Below are positions 1-8,576 of a DNA stretch of 64,000 bases, piece by piece. The stretch covers positions 310,001 through 374,000 of the forward strand of contig NZ_JAKGAS010000003.1 in the NCBI RefSeq assembly GCF_021532655.1, given 5' to 3'. The notes under the pieces are model-generated. The model was not told the DNA's origin, did not search any database, and saw only the letters and a program-made list of their open reading frames with translations. The stretch's first letter is position 1. Every line of letters starts with the position of its first letter. The position numbers and the translations under genes are program-made. This DNA is from Paraglaciecola algarum (GTDB lineage Bacteria; Pseudomonadota; Gammaproteobacteria; Enterobacterales; Alteromonadaceae).

Positions 1-583
1 ACCTCGCCTTTTAGATGTACTTGAGAAACATGGCGTTAAAGCCACCATATTTGTAACCGGTGAAAATGCTGAGAAACACCCAGAGATTGTAAAAAGGGCA
101 TTTGATTCTGGGCATACTATTGGTAATCACAGTTATGCCCATAGACGCGCATCTGAAATGACTTACGACGAAATTGAACACTCCTACTCTCGTACCGATA
201 AAATCATTCGAGGCATTACCGGCCAAGAAGACATTTTGTTTCGTGCTCCTTACTTGAATATTTCTGCCGAGAGTAAAGCTTATCTTTGTAAGGTAGGTAA
301 CAATAGCATGTATGTGGATATGGCCGGTATTGACTGGAAAACCCAAGATCCAGATACCATTATTGATAACATTTTGCATAAACCACGATATACAAAAACC
401 AATGAAACTAACCCAGTAGTGTTGCTTCATGACAGTGGCCAAAATGATTTTGGCACACGCCAAGGCACAGTAGATGCAACAGACAAATTTATTCCCATGA
501 TGCGCGCCAAAGGATATGTGTTTGCTGATAGCCCACCTAGGCATAAATGGCAATTGTCGAAGGAAGATTGCGAATCTTTATAA
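1..583 (+). CDS. Polysaccharide deacetylase (NodB domain), 5'-truncated by window edge
   Basis: The reading frame is open from base 2 to the stop at 583, so the start lies outside the window. The translation carries NodB-domain landmarks of carbohydrate esterase family 4: a TIGNHSYAH stretch (the metal-binding H-S/T-x-x-x-H motif), FRAPYLN (the R-x-P-Y motif) and VVLLHDSG (the late L-L-H motif). Family members remove acetyl groups from N-acetylglucosamine polymers such as chitin, peptidoglycan or exopolysaccharide, using a divalent metal. The substrate cannot be told from this fragment, and the N-terminal Asp-Asp motif is not visible. It is followed by a convergent lipoprotein gene. The family is certain; the precise role is open. 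Confidence 0.85.
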   Translation, partial: PRLLDVLEKHGVKATIFVTGENAEKHPEIVKRAFDSGHTIGNHSYAHRRASEMTYDEIEHSYSRTDKIIRGITGQEDILFRAPYLNISAESKAYLCKVGNNSMYVDMAGIDWKTQDPDTIIDNILHKPRYTKTNETNPVVLLHDSGQNDFGTRQGTVDATDKFIPMMRAKGYVFADSPPRHKWQLSKEDCESL

Positions 584-701
584 CTCTTACACCACTTGGC
601 ATACATAAGTAGTCACCCAGAAAGCATCCAACGTTTTTTTGATTAAGGCGTCTTTATAAAGTAATAATATTGCTACTGGAACTAGTCAAAAATAAAACAA
701 A

Positions 702-727
702 ACAGCCAACTAATTTTAGTTGGCTGT
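702..727 (-). terminator. Rho-independent terminator of the minus-strand lipoprotein gene
   Basis: A perfect 10-bp inverted repeat (ACAGCCAACT / AGTTGGCTGT) with a 6-base loop is followed, when read on the minus strand, by a T-rich run. It lies 40 bp past the stop of the lipoprotein gene and faces the deacetylase gene, so it may serve both. Confidence 0.75.
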
Positions 728-765
728 AACCCAACTCTTTAAAAATACGTTAATCAAAAATAAGT

Positions 766-1389
766 TTAATCAATGGCGTACAAGCGCACATTATCAACTA
801 ATAACATGCCCGGTGCTTTATTCTTAATTCGATCTATATGAAAAGCTAAAGGTTTACCTGTTTTTAAGTGCTTTCCCTCAAGTACAGTACTCACCACTTG
901 CCAACCATCTTGATTGTTAATAGGTCCACGTTTCCAGCCTGATCCACCTACTTGGTTAAACATGACGGCATGGCCTTGGATTAAATTTACATCAATTTCA
1001 AAACGATAATTTTTATTTGCATCGATTTGGTCGCGCAGGCGCCAAATGCCATATTGCAATTTCATATCGCCTTTTTGTAAGCCAATGGCTAACCCGCCCT
1101 TACCTGATTTAGCAGCTTCCTTCATTACTTCGAACTCAGCTTTACTGGCTTGTTCATTGTCTTGACGGGTAATTAATACTCTAGGATCTATGGCTTTTTC
1201 AAAGCCAGGATTGACATAAGCTAGTAAATTCTTAATCGACTTCTTGTTTTGCTTGTTCGTTTTTATTTTGTCGTTATTTACAGTTTTCTGGGTTTGTTTA
1301 TTTGACTGAGTATCAGAAGTGGAGCTACAGCCAACCATTAAGCCAAACGCAATGATGGAAATTAAAGTCAATCGAGTGAGTATTTGCAT
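766..1389 (-). CDS. Lipoprotein with a carbohydrate-binding-like domain
   Basis: The 207-residue protein begins with a lipoprotein signal peptide: a hydrophobic segment followed by LMVGCSS, a lipobox with Cys at about residue 21. A polar Gln/Asn/Lys-rich linker spans about 25-55. The C-terminal 150 residues (GFEKAID...LLVDNVRLYAID) look like a beta-sandwich of the CBM4/9 type, in which a domain starting with a 'GFE' turn ends in a 'DNVRL' strand. It is probably membrane-anchored and facing the periplasm. No catalytic domain is present, so a carbohydrate-binding role is an inference from fold resemblance. It stands alone between convergent and divergent neighbours. Confidence 0.6.
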   Translation of the reverse strand: MQILTRLTLISIIAFGLMVGCSSTSDTQSNKQTQKTVNNDKIKTNKQNKKSIKNLLAYVNPGFEKAIDPRVLITRQDNEQASKAEFEVMKEAAKSGKGGLAIGLQKGDMKLQYGIWRLRDQIDANKNYRFEIDVNLIQGHAVMFNQVGGSGWKRGPINNQDGWQVVSTVLEGKHLKTGKPLAFHIDRIKNKAPGMLLVDNVRLYAID

Positions 1390-1555
1390 TGTATATACCT
1401 ATTGGAGTAATAATATTGTTGAAACCGCTACACCACTTATAAAATATGCAGTTTAAATATAAAATCACCAGTTTTATTACCACGCAGCAAGTAATACCAA
1501 TTAAATCCAATAATCGTTACAATCCAGCCTTTACTAAAACCAAGTTTAGAATTCG

Positions 1556-2026
1556 ATGCCTTTTAACTACACAACCACCTACACCTTAGACAAAAGCCAT
1601 TTTAGCGAAACGTTTGATGAATCGGTAACAATAGATCCGTCAAAAAAGATCTATTTGAAATCAGTATTGTTAGGAATGTTTGGTGCAGCGCTGCTGCTTT
1701 TTACCGCACTAGACCCTTATGTTTGTTGGTTTGTGATCGCACTAGGTGCGTTAGAAGCCTTAAGTATACGTTTTCGCAAGCCATGGTGGTTGGCTAGACA
1801 AATGCTCAGCAAAGCGGCAAATACAGAGTTGACGTTAACCATAGATGAAGAGGGTGTGTGTACCAAATCTTTCTCGGTAGAAAGTAAGATTGCATGGGAA
1901 GACGTAACTAAAATAGAACAAACTGAACAAGGCTTTTTACTGTATCAAGAAAAACAAAAGTCCTATCTTTCAAATCGAATTCTATCCGATGATGCGCAAC
2001 AATTTATAAAAGCTAAAGCCGTTTAA
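1556..2026 (+). CDS. YcxB-like membrane protein
   Basis: The 156-residue protein has two adjacent hydrophobic segments at about residues 33-68 (LLGMFGAALLLF and WFVIALGALEAL). A C-terminal soluble domain follows (LTLTIDEEGVCTKS...IAWEDVTKIEQTEQGFLLYQ). This layout, with the 'I.W.dv..i.et...f.ly' pattern, is that of the YcxB-like family of bacterial membrane proteins, whose function is unknown. It is monocistronic, and no strong Shine-Dalgarno was seen. Family assignment is fairly secure, but no biochemical role can be given. Confidence 0.6.
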   Translation: MPFNYTTTYTLDKSHFSETFDESVTIDPSKKIYLKSVLLGMFGAALLLFTALDPYVCWFVIALGALEALSIRFRKPWWLARQMLSKAANTELTLTIDEEGVCTKSFSVESKIAWEDVTKIEQTEQGFLLYQEKQKSYLSNRILSDDAQQFIKAKAV

Positions 2027-2110
2027 TTTTTATTTTAAGGCTAATAGTAAATTATAATGATTTGCTCAATGGTGTGTTAGAAAAAGAGCAATCTTTTAAG
2101 CTAGATTCGC

Positions 2111-2848
2111 TCACCTGAGAGAGGGGCTGATGATTTCTTTTTCAGCAATATCAATAATGACAGCAAGCTCTCCACTATGCTTCATTTCACGCAAAACGCG
2201 GTCAATTTGGGAAACTAACTCTTTATGATCTTGATGAATATAATGAAATAAGTCTAACCTCGCTAATGGTTTATCTATTGCTTTTACATTATCAATATTG
2301 AGTTTTCTAATGGCTATTAATCCATCTATGGTATTGGTCAATGCCACATCAACCATGCCCCTAGCTAACAAACGCATCATTTGCTCAGTGGAATCGAGGT
2401 CGATTACATTTTCTAAACCTTCGGTAATATTGTTAGTGTGTTTAACCCCTCTTACTCTCACCACTTTATATTTTTTAAGATTGTCCTTTTCGGTGATATT
2501 TATACCACTGTCTTTTCGAACAAAAGCCATGGTTTCTAAACTATAGTAGGGCGTAGGTACACGAAGAGTTGTCGGGGTTTCAATACCATAATTATAAATT
2601 CTCATTATTTCACCATCGCTTTGGCCAGATTTAGCTTGAGCTTGGGCACGATTGCCTGGTAAGGGAGTGATAGAAATGGTGATTCCTAATTTTCGATAAA
2701 CTTGGGGGAGCACTAGCCTACCAACTTCTTGTTCTACTAGGTTCTGAATAGACACAAAATGGTATTCTTTAGCCGAACATACGTTGGTAAAACAAGATAA
2801 AACCACCAAAATTTTAATTAAAAACTCAGTCATTAATAATCTGGTCAT
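2111..2848 (-). CDS. Periplasmic solute-binding-like protein (SBP family 3 type)
   Basis: The 245-residue product has an N-terminal signal peptide (hydrophobic FLIKILVVLSCF, cleavage probably after CSA). The mature part resembles the family 3 extracellular solute-binding fold: the PLPGNRAQAQAKSGQSDGEI segment followed by a YYSLETMAFVRKD strand is typical of the 'transporter substrate-binding domain' proteins abundant in Alteromonadales. No ABC permease or ATPase gene is adjacent, so it may be an orphan sensor-like or moonlighting protein. A second in-frame Met lies at codon 6. Two further relatives occur in the window (9960-10970 and the broken copy at 32315-33057). Confidence 0.65.
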   Translation of the reverse strand: MTRLLMTEFLIKILVVLSCFTNVCSAKEYHFVSIQNLVEQEVGRLVLPQVYRKLGITISITPLPGNRAQAQAKSGQSDGEIMRIYNYGIETPTTLRVPTPYYSLETMAFVRKDSGINITEKDNLKKYKVVRVRGVKHTNNITEGLENVIDLDSTEQMMRLLARGMVDVALTNTIDGLIAIRKLNIDNVKAIDKPLARLDLFHYIHQDHKELVSQIDRVLREMKHSGELAVIIDIAEKEIISPSLR

Positions 2849-2909
2849 TCATTAATTCAAAACTCTATATTTGATTATGATGCATAATAGTCTTTAGTGC
2901 CAAAGCTAA

Positions 2910-3803
2910 TTACTTTAACTCTTGCCTGAGCCACTCGGCAAATACTTTGATCCTGGCTATCCTAGGTGACTCGTCATCATACAATAAAGAGAAACATAAC
3001 CCTGGTTCAATTTGAATATCAAAAGGTTTCACCAATGCTCCAGAATCTAAAATATCTTGCACCATGCAAGCTGAGGTTAAAAATATACCGTGACCACTTA
3101 ACACGGCATTTATTCCCATTTCCCAAGTAGTGACTTCCATCCAGCTCATTTTTCCTGGTTGCATAGGCACCTTGGCAAGTTTGAACCAATCCTTCCAACT
3201 GAAACCTGTTCGACCCACACCAATGGCTTCCACCAACCAGCAATTACTTACCTGTTCAGGGGAGGTTAGTTGATGTTCTTCCAACACCCTAGCTGAGCAC
3301 ACTGCAAAAATAGGATCGTGCAATAAAATCTCTTGATGCACCTCACTTGTCATCACTTCGCCTTGACGAATAGCCACATCGATATCTGAATGACGCACAT
3401 CTTCATATTGAGCTGAGGCCAGCGCGCGAACTTGAATATCAGGATATTGCTGTGAAAATTTCCATAACCTAGGCACTAACCAGCGAGAACAAAATGATGG
3501 TGATGCAGTAACAGTTAAGGTGCCTGACTCAGGCTCAATTTGGATGCGGTCAAACCCATCCGACAGTTGAACAAAAGCTCTAGCCACAGTATCTGCTAAG
3601 GTTTTGCCTTGCTTAGTTAACAACATGCCTCGGCCTTGGCGGGTAAACAAAGTCACACCTAAGTGTTGTTCTAAGTTGCGTATTTGCTGACTTACCGCTG
3701 CTTGAGAAATAGATAACTCTGCTGCCGCATCACTATAACTTTGATGTCGTGCCGCAGCGTCAAAACAACGTAATAGGGCTAAATGCCTTAATCTTTTATC
3801 CAT
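2910..3803 (-). CDS. LysR-family transcriptional regulator, GcvA-like
   Basis: The 297-residue protein has a winged helix-turn-helix at about residues 6-65 (LRCFDAAARHQSYSDAAAEL, then SISQAAVSQQIRNLE). A LysR effector-binding domain follows from about residue 90. The WEMGINAVLSGHGIFLTSA segment in the second half is typical of the GcvA subgroup. Its target is not evident. It is transcribed away from the small gene at 3910 and the GNAT gene at 4087, so the 100-bp divergent interval may hold its operator, although no clear T-N11-A site was resolved. Confidence 0.9.
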   Translation of the reverse strand: MDKRLRHLALLRCFDAAARHQSYSDAAAELSISQAAVSQQIRNLEQHLGVTLFTRQGRGMLLTKQGKTLADTVARAFVQLSDGFDRIQIEPESGTLTVTASPSFCSRWLVPRLWKFSQQYPDIQVRALASAQYEDVRHSDIDVAIRQGEVMTSEVHQEILLHDPIFAVCSARVLEEHQLTSPEQVSNCWLVEAIGVGRTGFSWKDWFKLAKVPMQPGKMSWMEVTTWEMGINAVLSGHGIFLTSACMVQDILDSGALVKPFDIQIEPGLCFSLLYDDESPRIARIKVFAEWLRQELK

Positions 3804-3909
3804 AAGTTTTACTTATATTAAAAACAAAAATTGATCGTTCGTTTTTCCAGCTAATTAGTTGAAGAATATCCGTACTCATTTTCCAACAGACTATTTTAAG
3901 GAGCAGAAG

Positions 3910-4053
3910 ATGAATACATTAATCCAGCATGAAAATGACAATATGGCAGATAAAAAGCAAAGTCACGCTAAAACGCTTAGGGCTAAAATTGAATCAGCTT
4001 TACAAAAAATTGGCCGAGTTTTAAATACCAAAGATCTTTCTAATTATAAGTAA
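3910..4053 (+). CDS. Small uncharacterised protein (47 aa)
   Basis: The ATG at 3910 is preceded by a TAAGGAG Shine-Dalgarno at about 3897-3903, which supports this start over an upstream in-frame TTG at 3859. The product is 47 residues, highly charged, without a membrane segment (AKTLRAKIESALQKIGRVL looks like an amphipathic helix). I do not recognise a family. It sits 34 bp upstream of a GNAT acetyltransferase gene and divergent from a LysR gene, so a two-gene transcript is likely. Confidence 0.5.
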   Translation: MNTLIQHENDNMADKKQSHAKTLRAKIESALQKIGRVLNTKDLSNYK

Positions 4054-4086
4054 CACTAATATAAATTTAAAATAAAGGAATACCTA

Positions 4087-4533
4087 ATGGCAATTATTAT
4101 ATATCAGGCCACACATCGCGATTTAATTGAGCTTAGCCAACTATTCGACTTGTACAGAGTGTTTTATCAACAAGACAGCAACCTTGTTTTAGCTAAACAC
4201 TTCATTGAAGCTAGACTAGATAAACAAAACTCAGTTATTTTTGTGGCACAAGATTCACAACAGCAACTAATAGGTTTTACTCAGCTTTATCCCAGCTTTT
4301 CATCGGTTTCGGCTCAGCACACTTGGATTTTAAATGATTTGTACGTATTAGAGACACAGCGTAAGCAAGGTGTGGCCAAAGCCTTATTACAACAAGCCAA
4401 ACACCATGCAAGATCAACTTATTCTGCAGGCCTTAGCTTAGTTACCGCACAAACTAATTTAGCTGCACAAAAGTTATATCAATCAGAAGGTTATAAAAAA
4501 CTAGATTTCTATAATTTCTTTCTAGCTTGTTGA
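4087..4533 (+). CDS. GNAT-family N-acetyltransferase
   Basis: The 148-residue protein covers a single GNAT domain. Beta-strand 4 (WILNDLYVLETQRKQGVAKALL) contains the acetyl-CoA pyrophosphate-binding R-x-x-G-V/I-A signature (RKQGVA), and the C-terminal N-x-x-A-Q-K-L-Y-Q-S-E-G-Y motif follows. Acceptor specificity cannot be read from sequence. It is preceded by AAAGGAA, a clear ribosome-binding site, and by the small gene at 3910. An unrelated peptidase gene follows. Confidence 0.9.
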   Translation: MAIIIYQATHRDLIELSQLFDLYRVFYQQDSNLVLAKHFIEARLDKQNSVIFVAQDSQQQLIGFTQLYPSFSSVSAQHTWILNDLYVLETQRKQGVAKALLQQAKHHARSTYSAGLSLVTAQTNLAAQKLYQSEGYKKLDFYNFFLAC

Positions 4534-4582
4534 GTCATGAACTATAGTAGGATTAATTTACTCAATAAAAAATGGATTATCT

Positions 4583-5941
4583 ATGACAATTAACAAACGG
4601 ACGTTTTTAAAAGCCACGGGGGCTATGTTAGCTAGCCTACCTTTTACCGCTACAAGCCAATCTAATTCAGTTGTTAATCAAAATAAATCATTAATCGAAC
4701 CGCGAGCTACAAAGCTAACCGACATAACCAAGGGTATAAAACCTATCTCGGTTGACGAACGTAAAACTCGAATTGCCAAAGCCCAATCATTAATGCAGCA
4801 AAATAACATTGCCGCCATGGTATTGGAGCCAGGTGCCAGCATGGACTATTTTACTGGTATTCAGTGGTGGCGCAGCGAACGATTAACCGCAGTAGTTATT
4901 CCCCAGCAAGGTGATATAGCCGTGGTTTGCCCATTTTTTGAAGAGCCCAGTATTCGCGAAACACTCGCAGTTGGTGATGACGTAAGAGTGTGGCAAGAGC
5001 ACGAAAGTCCCTTTGTGAGAGTCAAACAAGTAATAGCTGATCGTAAAATTAAATTATCTAAAGGTACGATCGCCTTTGAAAGTTCTGTTCGATACTTTGC
5101 CCAGCAAGGGGTAATGAATGTATTAAATCAAATGCAGGATATAAGTGCCGACCCAATAACCCGTGGTTGTCGCATGATTAAAAGCCAGCACGAATTACAA
5201 CTTATGCACAAGGCTAACGAAATCACCTTAAGAGCCTACCAACATGTGTGGGAGTTTCTAAGCAAACAAATGAGTTACCTCACTCGTACGCCTCCTCCGC
5301 CATTTTCTCCAAGGTTAAATCAAGAGTCGATTAAACGCATGATGGATGCCGCGCAAAAAAAATTGGGCGGCAGCGGCACATGGAATATGGTGTTGCTTAA
5401 CGAAGCCAGTGCTTACCCCCATGGTACTAAACAAAAACAAGAATTGCGTGAAGGTTCAGTTATTTTGATGGACTGTGGCTGTAGCGTACATGGTTACCAA
5501 TCAGATATTAGCCGTACATTTGTATTTGGCGAGCCGAGTAAAAAACAACAAAAAATCTGGAATACTGTACGCGAAGGTCAAAACGTTGCATTTGAAGCGG
5601 CACAATTAGGCAAAACGGCAGGCTCGGTAGATGGCGCAGTAAGGGCTTACTATGAGACTCAAGGATTAGGCCCTAATTATAAGCTACCAGGTTTATCCCA
5701 TCGTACTGGCCACGGAATTGGCATGGAAGGCCACGAGCCAGTTAACTTTGTACGTGGAGAAACTGAAGCTCTCAAACCCGGTATGTGTTTCTCAAACGAA
5801 CCTGGTATTTATTTACCCGGTGAATTTGGTGTGCGACTAGAAGACTGCGTTTATATGACCAATAAAGGGGTGCAGTGGTTTACCCATCCACCAGAATCAC
5901 TAGCTTCACCTATTGGTAAATTGGTAAGCTTGCAGAGTTAG
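4583..5941 (+). CDS. Exported M24-family metallopeptidase (Xaa-Pro dipeptidase/creatinase type)
   Basis: The 452-residue protein has a Tat-like leader (NKRTFLKATGAMLASLPF; the twin Arg is KR rather than RR). A creatinase-like N-terminal domain spans about 55-190 and a pita-bread M24 domain about 200-445. All five metal ligands of the family can be seen: Asp in LMDCGC, Asp in QSDISRTF, His in HRTGHGIGM, Glu in SNEPGIY and Glu in RLEDCV. This makes an active dinuclear metalloenzyme cleaving Xaa-Pro bonds or a related substrate likely. It is followed 42 bp later by the DUF885 gene, suggesting a peptide-degradation transcript. Confidence 0.85.
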   Translation: MTINKRTFLKATGAMLASLPFTATSQSNSVVNQNKSLIEPRATKLTDITKGIKPISVDERKTRIAKAQSLMQQNNIAAMVLEPGASMDYFTGIQWWRSERLTAVVIPQQGDIAVVCPFFEEPSIRETLAVGDDVRVWQEHESPFVRVKQVIADRKIKLSKGTIAFESSVRYFAQQGVMNVLNQMQDISADPITRGCRMIKSQHELQLMHKANEITLRAYQHVWEFLSKQMSYLTRTPPPPFSPRLNQESIKRMMDAAQKKLGGSGTWNMVLLNEASAYPHGTKQKQELREGSVILMDCGCSVHGYQSDISRTFVFGEPSKKQQKIWNTVREGQNVAFEAAQLGKTAGSVDGAVRAYYETQGLGPNYKLPGLSHRTGHGIGMEGHEPVNFVRGETEALKPGMCFSNEPGIYLPGEFGVRLEDCVYMTNKGVQWFTHPPESLASPIGKLVSLQS

Positions 5942-5983
5942 AATTAAAGTTAGGCCAAAGTGCCGTTTTTAAAAGAGATAATA

Positions 5984-7729
5984 ATGAGATATTTCACAAA
6001 GTTGGCTGTTGTTATGACAGTCATGTCATCACTTGTATCGTCATACGTATTAGCAGATGCCAATTCTGACCTTACACAAATCATCGACCAACACTGGCAA
6101 CATGCCAGCAAAGAAAAAGTGTTTTTTCGTACCGATCCTGATGGTTGGAAACCCAGTGGCAAATTAGCTGACTTTAGCCCTCAAGGCATACAACGCAGGC
6201 AAGATTATAACAACCTAGTACTCGACAAATTAAGTGAGTTAGACCCAACTAAGTTGAGCAAAGATCAACTTATGAATTTCCGCTTATTTAAGTACGAACG
6301 TGAAACCGAACAACAGAGTTATCTGTTCCAAGACAAATATTTTCCAGTCAATTTCTTAAGTGGCTGGCACACTTATTTTGCAGATGCTCCTGCCAATATG
6401 GCCTTTTTAACCACGCAAGATTATGACAACTTTTTAATCAGTCTGGCGGATTATCCAAGATTCAATAATGAAAAAATTGACCTGATGAAAGCGGGGCTTA
6501 AAGCTGGTTATGTACATGCTTGTAAAAGTTTCGAAAATTACCATCTGACCATCAGCAAACATATAGTGAAACAGGCAAAGGACAGCGCAGTATTTGACCC
6601 GTTCACCCGTTTTCCAAGTACCTTTAGCCAAGCCCAAAAGCAGGCATACACTCAAAAAGCAAGCCAGCTAATTACCCAAAAAGTAGTACCAGCTTATCAA
6701 TACTTTTATGACTTTTTCACTCAGGAATATATTCCTAATTGCCGCCAAACCCCGGGCATAAGTAGTATTACAGGTGGCGAACAATATTATGCGTATGCGG
6801 CCAATTATTACACCACTACCGATGCGACACCTAAGCAGATCTATGACTTAGGATTGAGCGAAGTAAAACGTATTAAACAGGAAATGCAGGCCATAATAGA
6901 AAAAGTAGGTTTTAAAGCGACTTCAGATGAAAATAGCTATGCTGAGTTTTTACAATTTTTAGCTAGCGATCCGCTGTTTTATGCTCAAGATGAACAAGAC
7001 GTTTTAGAAAAAACAGCCTTTATTACTCAAAAAATGTATGGCAAATTGCCCACCTTTTTTGGTCACTTACCACGTAATACCTTTACTATAAAAGAGTCGG
7101 CTAATCGTGGCGCGTTTTATATGCCACCACCAGATAACCGCACTCCAGGTACCTACTTTTTAATGACAGATCCAACACAACAACCGTTATACAATTTAGA
7201 AGCCCTTAGTTTGCATGAAGCAGTCCCTGGCCATCATTTACAGAACGCTATAGCTATGGAACTAGATGTTCCTGAATTTCGTCGTACTTTAGGACATTCA
7301 GCTTTTGGTGAAGGATGGGGTTTATACTCTGAACGTTTAGGTAAAGAAGCCGGTTTTTATCAAGACCCATACAGCGACTTTGGCCGTTTAGGTTACGAAA
7401 TGTGGCGAGCTGTGCGTTTAGTGGTAGACACTGGAATTCATGCATTTGGTTGGAGTCGTATGCAGGCTATTGATTATTTAGCTGCGCACACTGCTCTTAC
7501 CGAGAAATCTGTACGAGACCAAATTGACAGATATATTTCTTGGCCTGGCCAAGCTTTATCTTACAAAATGGGCGAGATTAAAATTCGTCAACTTCGTGCA
7601 AAAGCCGAAACTCAATTGGGCAACAAGTTCGATATTCGAGGCTTTCACGATACAGTTATTGGCCAAGGCTCGTTGCCTATGGCAGTACTTGAAGATGTAA
7701 TCAACGATTGGATTGAGTCTCAACAATGA
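5984..7729 (+). CDS. DUF885 family protein, exported, probable metallopeptidase-like
   Basis: The ATG at 5984 gives a clean Sec signal peptide (MRYFTKLAVVMTVMSSLVSS, cleavage near VLA-DA), so I prefer it to the GTG 24 bases upstream. The 581-residue protein is a full-length DUF885 member. The hallmark LHEAVPGHHLQ lies at about two thirds of the length, and a second family block (GEGWGLYSERL) follows. The HE-x-x-x-x-HH arrangement suggests a metal site like that of zinc peptidases, but activity in the family is largely unproven. Its last four bases overlap the start of the SGNH esterase, indicating translational coupling. Confidence 0.85.
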   Translation: MRYFTKLAVVMTVMSSLVSSYVLADANSDLTQIIDQHWQHASKEKVFFRTDPDGWKPSGKLADFSPQGIQRRQDYNNLVLDKLSELDPTKLSKDQLMNFRLFKYERETEQQSYLFQDKYFPVNFLSGWHTYFADAPANMAFLTTQDYDNFLISLADYPRFNNEKIDLMKAGLKAGYVHACKSFENYHLTISKHIVKQAKDSAVFDPFTRFPSTFSQAQKQAYTQKASQLITQKVVPAYQYFYDFFTQEYIPNCRQTPGISSITGGEQYYAYAANYYTTTDATPKQIYDLGLSEVKRIKQEMQAIIEKVGFKATSDENSYAEFLQFLASDPLFYAQDEQDVLEKTAFITQKMYGKLPTFFGHLPRNTFTIKESANRGAFYMPPPDNRTPGTYFLMTDPTQQPLYNLEALSLHEAVPGHHLQNAIAMELDVPEFRRTLGHSAFGEGWGLYSERLGKEAGFYQDPYSDFGRLGYEMWRAVRLVVDTGIHAFGWSRMQAIDYLAAHTALTEKSVRDQIDRYISWPGQALSYKMGEIKIRQLRAKAETQLGNKFDIRGFHDTVIGQGSLPMAVLEDVINDWIESQQ

Positions 7730-8382
7730 GTTTGCCTTTATCGGTTATACCCATTGAGCGCAGTGAAGACTGGTGGCAAATACGTCACCAGCAAAAGTTA
7801 GCTGAAAAACAAGGGTTAAACAATGACGTAGATTTGTTGTTTTTGGGAGACTCTATCACTCACTCTTGGGAAGACACAGGCGCTGATACTTGGCAAACAC
7901 ATTATGCCCATTTAAAACCATTAAATTTGGGCTACTCAGGTGATCGTACAGAACATTTATTATGGCGGGTACAAAACGGTGAAATAGAAGGCCTGTCACC
8001 CAAATTGGTGATCCTATTAATTGGCACCAACAACGCTGGACACAGAGTGGAATCAGCAGAAGATACTGCCGCAGGAGTGAGCGCAATTTTAGCTGAAATA
8101 CGAAGCCGACTACCCGAGACTAAAATCCTACTGCTCGCCACCTTCCCGCGCAGCAAAAGTCCAAATGCGCCAATGCGTAAACGAGTTAATGCTGCCAATG
8201 CACTGACTCAACAATTAGCCGATGAAAAACATATTTTTTGGTTAGATATTGGCTCTGAATTTTTAACTGATGATGGTCTAGTGTTAGATACAGTCATGCC
8301 AGACTATTTACATTTAGCCCCAGCGCAGTATCAAGTTTGGGCACAAGCTATGGCAAATTCAATCAGTAGATTGATGGAATAA
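7726..8382 (+). CDS. SGNH/GDSL-type esterase
   Basis: The ATG overlaps the stop of the DUF885 gene (ATGA). The 218-residue protein shows the four SGNH blocks: FLGDSITHSW (block I, nucleophile Ser), LGYSGDRTEHLLWR (block II Gly), ILLIGTNN (block III Asn) and DYLHLAPAQY (block V Asp-x-x-His). This arrangement is that of the PAF-acetylhydrolase beta/gamma-like esterases. No signal peptide is visible, so a cytoplasmic acyl- or acetyl-esterase is likely. Substrate unknown. Confidence 0.9.
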   Translation: MSLPLSVIPIERSEDWWQIRHQQKLAEKQGLNNDVDLLFLGDSITHSWEDTGADTWQTHYAHLKPLNLGYSGDRTEHLLWRVQNGEIEGLSPKLVILLIGTNNAGHRVESAEDTAAGVSAILAEIRSRLPETKILLLATFPRSKSPNAPMRKRVNAANALTQQLADEKHIFWLDIGSEFLTDDGLVLDTVMPDYLHLAPAQYQVWAQAMANSISRLME

Positions 8383-8576
8383 AATACGGCTCTTAGTTTC
8401 TAACATCCGGCATTCTTAATATTAATAATTACATAATGCTAATTAGTAAAATAGTGAACTAGTTATTTATAGTATGCTTTTGCTCGCAATCATTTGAGTC
8501 AATAACTGACTCAAGATTTAAGCAGCACATTACAGAATGTAAGATCAACTCTCCAAATTTAAAAAGTTATTCAACA

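Noticed and set aside
5960..5983. GTG start for the DUF885 protein
   Set aside because: Starting at ATG 5984 gives a standard Sec signal peptide.
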